This document shows, piece after piece, positions 1 to 5,954 of a DNA stretch of 8,525 nucleotides. Each line of letters opens with the position of its first letter. The stretch's first letter is position 1. Both the position numbers and the translations under genes were made by a program. The notes under the pieces were generated by a model. It made no database searches. It had not been told where the DNA came from and saw only the letters and a list, made by a program, of their open reading frames with translations. Origin of the DNA: Myxococcota bacterium (lineage in GTDB: Bacteria; Myxococcota_A; UBA9160; PR03); contig JALOQG010000110.1 in NCBI GenBank assembly GCA_025453505.1, forward strand, positions 1 to 8,525. The letters run 5' to 3'.

Positions 1-613
1 CGATGCGGCGCGCGCGCGCGCCGTCGGCGTCGGGCCCGAGCCAGCGCGCGAGGAAGTCGCGCAGCCAGCGCGCGCCGTCCGCGCCGGGCGCCGGCGCGAG
101 ATCGCCGAGACCGGCGCGCGTGAAGAGCGCGCGCACGGCGTCGGGCGCACGAACGCCGCACAGCGCTCGGAACGGCGTCCAAGCGACGATCAGTTCGGGC
201 TTCGCGCTCGCGTCGGAGTAGAGACGCGCGGCGGCCGCCACGCCCGCAAGCGCTTCGCGTTCGAAGCCGGCGCGCGCCTGCGCGGCGTCGGGATGCGCCT
301 GCAACGAGAGCGCACGCTCGACGGCGAGGATCTTCAGCAGGAACGGCAGGCGCGCGTCGAAGCGCGCCGCGACGTCCGGCCCGAGCGCCGCGAGCGGATC
401 GCGCGCGATCCACGCGTCGAGCGGCGCGGCGCCGCCCGCGCCCGTCGCGACGCGTGCGGCGCCGCGCGGATGCGCGCCGAGCCACAACTCCGCTTCGGGC
501 CGCGCGCTCGGCGGCGTCTCGCCGCGCAGCTCGGCGAGGAAGCGGTGCGAACCCCAGTCGTAGCTCTGGATCACGCCTTCGAGCGGCGCGATCTGCGTGC
601 TTGCTTCGGCCAT
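1..613 (-). CDS. manA: Mannose-6-phosphate isomerase, class I (partial, N-terminal 204 residues)
   Basis: Zinc enzyme interconverting mannose-6-phosphate and fructose-6-phosphate in the cytoplasm, the entry to GDP-mannose for surface polysaccharides. Translating the minus strand from the ATG at 613 gives 204 uninterrupted codons to the window edge. Class I PMI landmarks appear in order: YDWGS (residues 18-22), AELWLGAHP (41-49), LPFLLKILAVE (89-99), LSLQAHPD (102-109) and KPEL (138-141). Q105, H107 and E140 match three of the family's zinc ligands; the fourth ligand and the C-terminal half lie beyond position 1. The usual His before KPEL is Ala here (SAKPEL). A GGAAGG Shine-Dalgarno sits just upstream of the ATG (620-625 on the plus strand reads as its complement), which supports this start. 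Transcribed divergently from the heparinase-like gene. Family assignment is secure; the symbol assumes a normal C-terminus. Confidence 0.93.
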   Translation of the reverse strand, partial: MAEASTQIAPLEGVIQSYDWGSHRFLAELRGETPPSARPEAELWLGAHPRGAARVATGAGGAAPLDAWIARDPLAALGPDVAARFDARLPFLLKILAVERALSLQAHPDAAQARAGFEREALAGVAAAARLYSDASAKPELIVAWTPFRALCGVRAPDAVRALFTRAGLGDLAPAPGADGARWLRDFLARWLGPDADGARARRI

Positions 614-623
614 CTGCCTTCCG

Positions 624-652
624 TTGGTCGCGCGAGGGGCGGCCAGTATAGT
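624..652 (+). promoter_or_regulatory. Probable sigma-70-type promoter for the heparinase-like gene
   Basis: TTGGTC (624-629), a 17-bp spacer and TATAGT (647-652) give a reasonable vegetative promoter facing the gene that starts at 698. The predicted start point is near 659, leaving a leader of roughly 40 nt. Just past the -10 box, GTCGG (651-655) and CCGAC (661-665) form a 5-bp inverted repeat around the expected start point; this could be an operator but is short. The TATA core (647-650) is shared with the manA -10 box on the other strand. Confidence 0.45.
645..650 (-). promoter_or_regulatory. Probable -10 box of the manA promoter
   Basis: The minus strand reads TATACT here, five of six matches to the sigma-70 -10 consensus and one of very few AT-rich hexamers in the region. 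It would start transcription about 25 nt before the manA ATG. The hexamer 17 bp upstream (TCCATC) is a poor -35, so this is either a weak promoter or one helped by an activator. It overlaps the opposite-strand -10 box at 647-652. Confidence 0.4.
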
Positions 653-684
653 CGGCGACCCCGACCGGATGGATGCGCCCCACG

Positions 685-706
685 TGATGGATCTCTGATG
701 GATCTG
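685..706 (+). repeat. 11-bp tandem duplication spanning the start codon of the heparinase-like gene
   Basis: TGATGGATCTC (685-695) is followed directly by TGATGGATCTG (696-706), identical but for the last base. Each copy contains ATGGATCT. The first copy opens a three-codon frame, ATG GAT CTC TGA (687-698), whose stop TGA overlaps the ATG at 698 that starts the real gene. The repeat is seen directly; any effect on translation, such as reinitiation, is inference. Confidence 0.6.
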
Positions 707-2509
707 GCCCGCACCTTCCGCACCGTGCGGCACCTGCGTGCGAGCCAGATCTGGCATCGCGTGCGGCTCACGACGCGCCGGAAGCTCTGGTCGCGCGCGC
801 CGGGCCGCATCGACGCGCGCTACACGGCGCGCGCGACGAGCGCTCCGCCGCTGCCGTGGGATCACGCCGGACTCGCGCACGTCGCGCGGCTGCGCGCCGA
901 ACACCGCGATCCCGCGCGCGCGCTCGCGATCGCCGAGGACGCGCTGCGCGGCCGCTTCACGCTGCTGGGCGAGGCGCGCGACCTCGCCGTCCCCGACGGC
1001 GCCGCGCGCGTCGACTGGGATCGGCCGGATCTGATGCAGGCGCTTTTGTGGAAGACGCACCTGCACGAATGGGCGTGGTCGCTCGATCTCGCGCTCGCGC
1101 ACCGCGCGACCGGCGACGCACGCTTCCGCGACGGCTTCTTCGCGCTCGCGCGCGACTGGCACGCCGCCGAGCCGATCGGCCGGCCGGGCTTCGCGCGCGT
1201 GGCCTGGAACGAACGCGTCGTCGCGACGCGGCTGATGCACTGGAGCGTCGCGGGCTCGCTCTTCGGACTCCAGAGCGACGCTGCCGATGCGACCTGGCTC
1301 GGCCGGGAGATCGCGCGCCACGCGCTCTTCCTGCGCGACAACCTCGCGCTCGACCTGCTCGCCAACCATCTCTTCCGCGACTGCGTCGCGCTCGTGTTCG
1401 CGCGCGCGCTGCTCGGCGTCGTGCCGGACGCCGATCGCCTGCTCGAACGCGAGGTGCGCGAACAGATCGGCGCCGACGGCGCGCACGTCGAGCGCTGCCC
1501 GATGTACCACGCCGTGTGCGTCGCGGACCTCGTGGACCTCGTCGCGCTGCTCGGCGAGACCGCGCCCGCCTGGCTCGCCGACGCGCTCGCGCGCGCGGCC
1601 GGCTTCCTCGACGGCATCCTGCTCGGCGACGGCGACATCCCGCTGCTCGGCGACGGCTGGCGCGGCGAAGTGGACGTGACCCGCGTGCTCGCGCACGCGC
1701 GCGCGCTCGCAGCGCCGCGCGTGCCCGAGTCGGCCGCCGGCGCGAGCGGCGTCGTGCGGCTCGAACGCGGCGGCGTGCGCTGCGTCGTGCGCGCGGGCCC
1801 GCACGGACCGGATCACCAGCTCGGCCACGCGCACGCCGACCTGCTCTCGTTCGACGCGAGCTTCGGTCCGCACCGGATCGTGACGGACACGGGCACGGCG
1901 GCGTACGCCGACGGCCCCGTCCGCCGCCACCTGCGTTCGACCGCCGCGCACAACACGCTCGAACTCGACGGCGCCGAGCTGCTCGAGGCGTGGTCTAGCT
2001 TCCGCTCCGGCCGGCGCGGCCGCGCGCAGGTGCGCGCGCGCGGCGGCGACGCGCGCGCCGCGTGGCTCGTCGCGACGCACGACGGCTACGCGTGGCTGCC
2101 CGGCGCGCCGCGGCCGCAGCGGCTGTGGGTCGTGACGGCGGACGTGCTGTGGGTGATCGACGCGGTGACGGGCGACGGCGAGCACCGCATCGCGAGCCGC
2201 CTGCACCTGCACCCGGACGCGCCCGCGGATCGCTTCGACGTGGTCGCGCTCGGCGACGCCCCGCTGCGGCGCGAGCCCGCGCCGCTCCACGAGCGCTTCG
2301 GCGAGACGCGCGCGATGGCGCGACTCGTCTGCGAAATCGCGACGGATCTGCCGTGGGCGGGCGGCTTCGCGCTGCGCTTCGGCGCGCGGATCGGAGCGCC
2401 GCTGCCGTCGTTTGCGTTCGACGGCGCGGTCGCGCGCGTGCGCGCCGCGGATCTCGCGATCACGTGGGACGTCGCGGCGGCAGCCGTGTCCGTCGAGTCG
2501 TTGAGCTAG
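698..2509 (+). CDS. Heparinase II/III family protein (polysaccharide lyase-like)
   Basis: 603-residue protein of the alginate/heparinase lyase-like family (N-terminal alpha/alpha barrel, C-terminal beta-sandwich of the Hepar_II_III type). The N-terminus FRTVRHLRASQIWHR (7-21) matches the usual opening of EPS-locus members and fixes the ATG at 698. Family hallmarks follow: NHLFRDC (223-229), CPMYH (267-271), GDGDIPLLGDG (310-320), GHAHADLLSF (376-385), IVTDTGT (394-400) and RSTAAHNT (413-420). By analogy with heparinase II, H224, Y270 and a His in GHAHAD are candidate catalytic residues. There is no signal peptide or membrane segment, so it may act in the cytoplasm or be exported another way. 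Substrate unknown; neighbouring manA suggests a mannose-containing or other surface polysaccharide, by inference only. The Shine-Dalgarno is weak. The gene is probably co-transcribed with the ACT-domain gene 29 bp downstream. Confidence 0.85.
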   Translation: MDLARTFRTVRHLRASQIWHRVRLTTRRKLWSRAPGRIDARYTARATSAPPLPWDHAGLAHVARLRAEHRDPARALAIAEDALRGRFTLLGEARDLAVPDGAARVDWDRPDLMQALLWKTHLHEWAWSLDLALAHRATGDARFRDGFFALARDWHAAEPIGRPGFARVAWNERVVATRLMHWSVAGSLFGLQSDAADATWLGREIARHALFLRDNLALDLLANHLFRDCVALVFARALLGVVPDADRLLEREVREQIGADGAHVERCPMYHAVCVADLVDLVALLGETAPAWLADALARAAGFLDGILLGDGDIPLLGDGWRGEVDVTRVLAHARALAAPRVPESAAGASGVVRLERGGVRCVVRAGPHGPDHQLGHAHADLLSFDASFGPHRIVTDTGTAAYADGPVRRHLRSTAAHNTLELDGAELLEAWSSFRSGRRGRAQVRARGGDARAAWLVATHDGYAWLPGAPRPQRLWVVTADVLWVIDAVTGDGEHRIASRLHLHPDAPADRFDVVALGDAPLRREPAPLHERFGETRAMARLVCEIATDLPWAGGFALRFGARIGAPLPSFAFDGAVARVRAADLAITWDVAAAAVSVESLS

Positions 2510-2538
2510 CGTCCCGCGACCCCGCGAGAGGAGTCGTC

Positions 2539-3078
2539 ATGAAGCGCTGGTTCCTGCTCTCGGCGATCGGCCAGGATCGCCCCGGACTCGTCGCCGAGCT
2601 CGCGCAGCTCGTCTTCGACAGCGACGCCAATCTCGAGGATTCGCGCATGACGATCCTCGGCAGCGACTTCGCCGTGATCCTGCTGGCGTCGTCGGGAACC
2701 GCGGGCACCGCGGACCGGCTGCTGCTCGGCGCCAAGCGGCTCGAGCGCGACCACGGGCTCACGATCCTGCTGCGCGCGCTCGAGGGACAGCCGCGCGGCC
2801 CCGTGCCGGCGCCCGGCCACGTCGCGATGCGCGTGCGCGCGGCCGGCGCGGACAAGGCCGGCATCGTCGCGGGCGTGTGTCGCGTGCTGGCCGAGCACGC
2901 CGTCAACATCGCGGACCTCGCCACGCAGAGCCGGCCCGGCGAAGGCGGCTCGCCGCACTACGAGATGTCGATGATGGTGGAAGTTCCCGAGCGGCTCGAC
3001 TTGCAGCGGCTGCGCAAGGCGCTCGACGCGGAGGCGGATCGCCTCAGGGTCGACGTGGAGCTGGACCCGATCGCCTGA
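2539..3078 (+). CDS. Tandem ACT-domain protein, GcvR-like
   Basis: 179-residue cytoplasmic protein made of two ACT domains, small ligand-binding folds that often sense amino acids. ACT 1 spans about residues 4-80 with DRPGLVAELAQLVF (13-26) and NLEDSRMTILGSDFAVILL (31-49). ACT 2 spans about 94-175 with DKAGIVAGVCRVLAEHAVNI (105-124). The order and the DSRM..LG..FA.ILL signature are those of the GcvR-like family, whose E. coli member modulates the glycine cleavage activator GcvA. No gcvA or glycine cleavage genes lie in the window, so the partner is unknown and no symbol is given. The ATG at 2539 has a strong GAGAGGAG Shine-Dalgarno (2526-2533) five bases upstream. It follows the heparinase-like gene and ends 4 bp from the stop of the convergent response regulator. 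Confidence 0.85.
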   Translation: MKRWFLLSAIGQDRPGLVAELAQLVFDSDANLEDSRMTILGSDFAVILLASSGTAGTADRLLLGAKRLERDHGLTILLRALEGQPRGPVPAPGHVAMRVRAAGADKAGIVAGVCRVLAEHAVNIADLATQSRPGEGGSPHYEMSMMVEVPERLDLQRLRKALDAEADRLRVDVELDPIA

Positions 3079-3088
3079 ACGATCAGGC
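3073..3088. terminator. Short hairpin between convergent genes (possible weak bidirectional terminator)
   Basis: GCCTGA (3073-3078), loop ACGA, then TCAGGC (3083-3088) form a perfect 6-bp inverted repeat. Each arm is the final Ala codon plus stop codon of one of the two converging genes. Being symmetrical, it would form in both transcripts. There is no T-tract on either side and the stem is short, so it is at best a weak terminator or 3'-end stabiliser and could be coincidence. Confidence 0.3.
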
Positions 3089-4540
3089 CTCTTCCAGACC
3101 ACACTCGCGGATCTTCTGGAGCAGCGTCTTGTAGGAAACGCCGAGCACGCGCGCGGCGGCCTTGCGGTTCCACTGGGTGCGGTGCAGCACGCGGTCGATC
3201 GCGGCGCGCTCGGCCTCCATCGACGCGCGGCGTCCGACTTCCTTGAGCGGGAGCTGGCCGGCCGTGGCGGCGAGTTCGTCGATCACGACCTGGAAGCGGT
3301 CGTCGGCGCCCTTGCCGCGATCGCCGCTGAGCAGATCCGCGAGCACGGTCTCCTCGCTCTGGAGCACCACGATGCGCTTCATCAGGTTCTCGAGCTCGCG
3401 CACGTTGCCCGGGAACGGGTAGCGCTCCATCACCTTCATCAGCGAAGCGCTCGCCTTGCGCGGCGTCTTCTTGTACTTCACCGCGTAGCGGCGCAAGAAG
3501 GCCTCGACGAGAACCGGAACCTCTTCGCGCCGCTCGCGCAGCGGCGGGATGCGCACGTCGACGACGTTGAGGCGGTAGTAGAGATCCTCGCGGAAGGTGC
3601 CGGCCTTCACCATCTCCTCGAGCGAGCGGTTGGTCGCGCACAGCACGCGCACGTCGACGCGGATCTCGCGGTTTCCGCCGAGCCGCGAGAAGGTCGCGTC
3701 CTGCAGCACTTGGAGCAGCTTCGCCTGGAGCGGCGGGCTCATCTCGCCGATCTCGTCGAGGAACATCGTGCCGGTGTCGGCGACCTCGAACTTGCCGGGC
3801 TTGCGCGACACCGCACCCGTGAACGCGCCGCGCTCGTAGCCGAAGAGTTCGCTCTCGAGCAGGTCCTCGGGCAGCGCCGCGCAGTTGACCTTGACGAACG
3901 GCCGCTTCACGCGCGTCGAGCGGCGGTGCAGCTCGCGCGCCACGACCTCCTTGCCGACGCCGCTCTCGCCGGTGATCAGCACCGTCACGTCGGTGGCCGC
4001 GATCTGCTCGATCAGCGCGCGCACGCCGCGCATCGCCTCGCCGTGCCAGCCGACCGCGCGCGTGCCCTCTTCCAGCTCGTCGAGCAGCCGCGTGCGCTCC
4101 TGCTCGAGTTCGCGCGTCTCGAGCACGACGCGCAGCGTCGCCTCGAGTTCCTCTTCCTCGAACGGCTTGTTCAGGTAGTCGGCGGCGCCGAGCTGCATCG
4201 CCTGCACGATCGTACTCGCGCGTCCGACCACCGAGAGGATCACGATCGGCAGCGTCGGCCAGCGCTCGTGCATGCGGCGCAGCGTCTCGAGGCCGTCCAT
4301 GCCGGGCATCATCACGTCCATCAGCACGACGTCGGGATCCGCGCCCGCCTCGAGCAGCGCGATCGCCCGGCGCCCGTCTTCGGCGGTGTCGACCTGGAAG
4401 CCGCGCAGCTCGAGCAGGCTCGCGAGATAGGTGCGAATGCCCTCGGCGTCGTCGACGACGAGGATGCGGCGACCACGCTGTGCCGCGGCGGGCTCGGCGC
4501 CACGGCGGAGCTGGCGCAGGTTCGAGCGCGACAACGCCAC
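3083..4540 (-). CDS. Sigma-54-dependent response regulator, NtrC family
   Basis: 485-residue transcription activator. A receiver domain (about 25-140) has the acidic pair D30-D31, phospho-acceptor D75 in LMDVMMPGMDG and K125 in NKPF. A charged helical linker (128-160) leads to a complete AAA+ sigma-54-interaction domain: Walker A GESGVGKE (191-198), GAFTGA (238-243) and Walker B FLDE (260-263). A Fis-type helix-turn-helix closes the protein (about 456-480, NRKAAARVLGVSYKTLLQKI). Intact GAFTGA means it should contact sigma-54 and remodel closed complexes when phosphorylated. The GTG start at 4540 was chosen because it overlaps the kinase stop (TAGTG) and has GGAGGAA eight bases upstream; upstream extension would only read into the kinase gene. 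Cognate kinase is the gene directly upstream. About 24 residues precede the receiver. Targets unknown. Confidence 0.93.
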   Translation of the reverse strand: MALSRSNLRQLRRGAEPAAAQRGRRILVVDDAEGIRTYLASLLELRGFQVDTAEDGRRAIALLEAGADPDVVLMDVMMPGMDGLETLRRMHERWPTLPIVILSVVGRASTIVQAMQLGAADYLNKPFEEEELEATLRVVLETRELEQERTRLLDELEEGTRAVGWHGEAMRGVRALIEQIAATDVTVLITGESGVGKEVVARELHRRSTRVKRPFVKVNCAALPEDLLESELFGYERGAFTGAVSRKPGKFEVADTGTMFLDEIGEMSPPLQAKLLQVLQDATFSRLGGNREIRVDVRVLCATNRSLEEMVKAGTFREDLYYRLNVVDVRIPPLRERREEVPVLVEAFLRRYAVKYKKTPRKASASLMKVMERYPFPGNVRELENLMKRIVVLQSEETVLADLLSGDRGKGADDRFQVVIDELAATAGQLPLKEVGRRASMEAERAAIDRVLHRTQWNRKAAARVLGVSYKTLLQKIRECGLEEA

Positions 4541-5778
4541 TAGGCCCGTTCCTCCGCGGGCGACGCCGCGGGCAGACGGAAGACGAAGCGCGACCCGCCG
4601 CCGCTGCGCTCCTCGGCGTGGATCGCGCCGCCGTGCGCTTCGACGATGCGCTTGCAGATCGCGAGGCCGAGGCCGAGGCCGCCTGCGCGCGGCGCTTCGA
4701 CCTGCACGTACGGCTCGAAGATGCGCGTGCGCTCGCAGAGCGGCACGCCGGGGCCGGCGTCGGACACCGACACTTCGACGTAGTCGCGGTCGGGACCGCG
4801 CACGCCGCACGCGCGGATCTCGATCGCGGTGCCCGCTGGCGCGTAGCGCAGCGCGTTGCCGACGAGGTTGGTCAGCACCTGCTCGATGCGCGGCGGATCG
4901 AAGCGCGCGCGCGGCGTGCCCGGCGCGACCTCGAGCAGCGCCTCCACTTCCGCCTCACGCAGCAGCGGCGCGAGCAGATCGAGCACGCTCTGGAGCGTCG
5001 GTCCGAGCGAGGCTTCGGCGACCTCGAGCGGGCCCACGCACGAGCCCTGACGCGCGGCCTCGAGCAGGTTCGCGACGAAGTTGTTGAGGCGCTGGCAGCT
5101 CTTCTGGCTCTCGGCGAGGAAGTGCTTCTGCTTCTCGGTGAGCGAGCCGGCCGCCTCGCCGAGCAGCAGGCGGTTGAAGCCCGCGATCACCGTGATGGGC
5201 GTGCGCAGCTCGTGGCTGACGACGGTCAGGATCTCCTCGCGCTCCGCGGTCTCGACGCGCAGGCGCTCGCGCAGCGCCACCAGCTCGCGGTTGGCGTCGT
5301 GGAGCAGGCGGCCGGTACGCAGCACCTCGGACTCGAGCGTATGCAGATCCGTCACGTCCCGAACTCGTAGCGCGTAGACATGACGGGAGGTGGGACACGC
5401 GATGGGCTCGACGACCACCGAGCGCGACTCCTGCCCCGCCCGCACGAGCCGACAGCGACACGGACCGTGGCCCGGTCCGGCCGGCACGCCGTGGCCGGCG
5501 TCCGCGAAGATCTCGTCGAGCGCCACCCCGACGACGTGCTTGGGCTCGGGCAGCCCGGCCAGGGCCGCGAACGCGGCGTTGGCCCACTCGATCCGGGCGT
5601 CGCGCACGAGCGCCAGGCCGTCCGTCGTCGCGCCGAGCAGCGCGCGCAACGTCGCATCGGACGGCTGTTCGTCGGCGGGGCCCTGCAAGCGCGCGCTTCT
5701 CCTGTCCGTCTCGGCCAACCGTTCGGCCACGGGGTCCAGGCGGTGGTTCGGAGGGTCCCGGCGGGCTAACGGTTTCAT
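4540..5778 (-). CDS. Soluble PAS-domain sensor histidine kinase
   Basis: 412-residue kinase with no membrane segments, hence a cytoplasmic sensor. A PAS domain (about 41-145) starts LRALLGATTDGLALVRD and ends with the typical RVRDVTDL (138-145); a coiled-coil linker (145-185) follows. The HisKA domain has phospho-acceptor H189 in SHELRTP (188-194). The HATPase domain has the N-box VLTNLVGNALRYAP (301-314, key N308), G1 DAGPG (340-344), FEPYV (354-358) and G2 GGLGLGLAI (366-374), so it should be active. The PAS part holds three cysteines (C107, C109, C128), which could bind a metal or respond to redox state; that is speculation. It is first in a two-gene operon with the sigma-54 activator, which is its likely partner. 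The ATG at 5778 lacks a strong Shine-Dalgarno, so a start slightly downstream is possible. Transcribed divergently from ligA. Confidence 0.92.
   Translation of the reverse strand: MKPLARRDPPNHRLDPVAERLAETDRRSARLQGPADEQPSDATLRALLGATTDGLALVRDARIEWANAAFAALAGLPEPKHVVGVALDEIFADAGHGVPAGPGHGPCRCRLVRAGQESRSVVVEPIACPTSRHVYALRVRDVTDLHTLESEVLRTGRLLHDANRELVALRERLRVETAEREEILTVVSHELRTPITVIAGFNRLLLGEAAGSLTEKQKHFLAESQKSCQRLNNFVANLLEAARQGSCVGPLEVAEASLGPTLQSVLDLLAPLLREAEVEALLEVAPGTPRARFDPPRIEQVLTNLVGNALRYAPAGTAIEIRACGVRGPDRDYVEVSVSDAGPGVPLCERTRIFEPYVQVEAPRAGGLGLGLAICKRIVEAHGGAIHAEERSGGGSRFVFRLPAASPAEERA
4549..4555 (-). promoter_or_regulatory. Shine-Dalgarno of the response regulator, inside the kinase gene
   Basis: The minus strand reads GGAGGAA within the last codons of the kinase gene, with an 8-base spacer to GTG at 4540. 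This near-perfect site decides a GTG start that would otherwise be ambiguous and implies translational coupling of kinase and regulator. Confidence 0.75.
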
Positions 5779-5863
5779 CGCCGGGAAGCCTTCGCGTCTT
5801 TACCCCGACCGGCCGTCCTGCTCTCGTTCGGGTGGATTCCCCGAGTCGGGCGGACCCCCCGCA

Positions 5864-5879
5864 CCGGGAAAGCTCCCGG
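5864..5879. repeat. Perfect 6-bp inverted repeat in the kinase/ligA divergent intergenic region
   Basis: CCGGGA (5864-5869), AAGC, TCCCGG (5874-5879) sits near the middle of the 176-bp gap between two divergent genes, where an operator would be expected. It could equally be a hairpin in the ligA leader or chance in GC-rich DNA. I see no convincing -35/-10 pair or -24/-12 site elsewhere in 5779-5954. Confidence 0.3.
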
Positions 5880-5943
5880 ACGAGGGGCGGACTGCCTCGC
5901 ACGCGGGAAATTCATCGAGAGCCGGCGCGGCGGGCCCGGCGCC

Positions 5944-5949
5944 AGGAGG
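5944..5949 (+). promoter_or_regulatory. Strong Shine-Dalgarno deciding the TTG start of ligA
   Basis: AGGAGG lies five bases before TTG at 5955. No ATG or GTG near the conserved N-terminus has a comparable site, so this motif fixes the ligase start. Confidence 0.75.
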
Positions 5950-5954
5950 GTCGT

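Noticed and set aside
681..686. CACGTG palindrome upstream of the heparinase-like gene
   Set aside because: A single 6-bp palindrome has no meaning alone in such GC-rich sequence.
293..697. Upstream extension of the heparinase-like frame on the plus strand
   Set aside because: It is antisense to manA, Arg-rich and without family similarity; conserved sequence begins at the ATG at 698.
2062..2538. Upstream extension of the ACT-domain frame
   Set aside because: It overlaps the heparinase-like gene in another frame, is Arg/Ala-rich filler, and the ATG at 2539 has its own strong Shine-Dalgarno.
3182..4543. Long open plus-strand frame opposite the response regulator
   Set aside because: Open frames antisense to genes are expected at this GC content; the composition is His/Arg/Leu-rich with no recognisable domain.
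4541..4810. Upstream extension of the response regulator
   Set aside because: It lies inside the kinase ATPase domain in another frame; the GTG at 4540 is better supported.
5779..5954. Sigma-54 (-24/-12) or clear sigma-70 promoter for ligA or the kinase
   Set aside because: Searched both strands by eye; no TGGC-N8-TTGC-like site or good -35/-10 pair was convincing.
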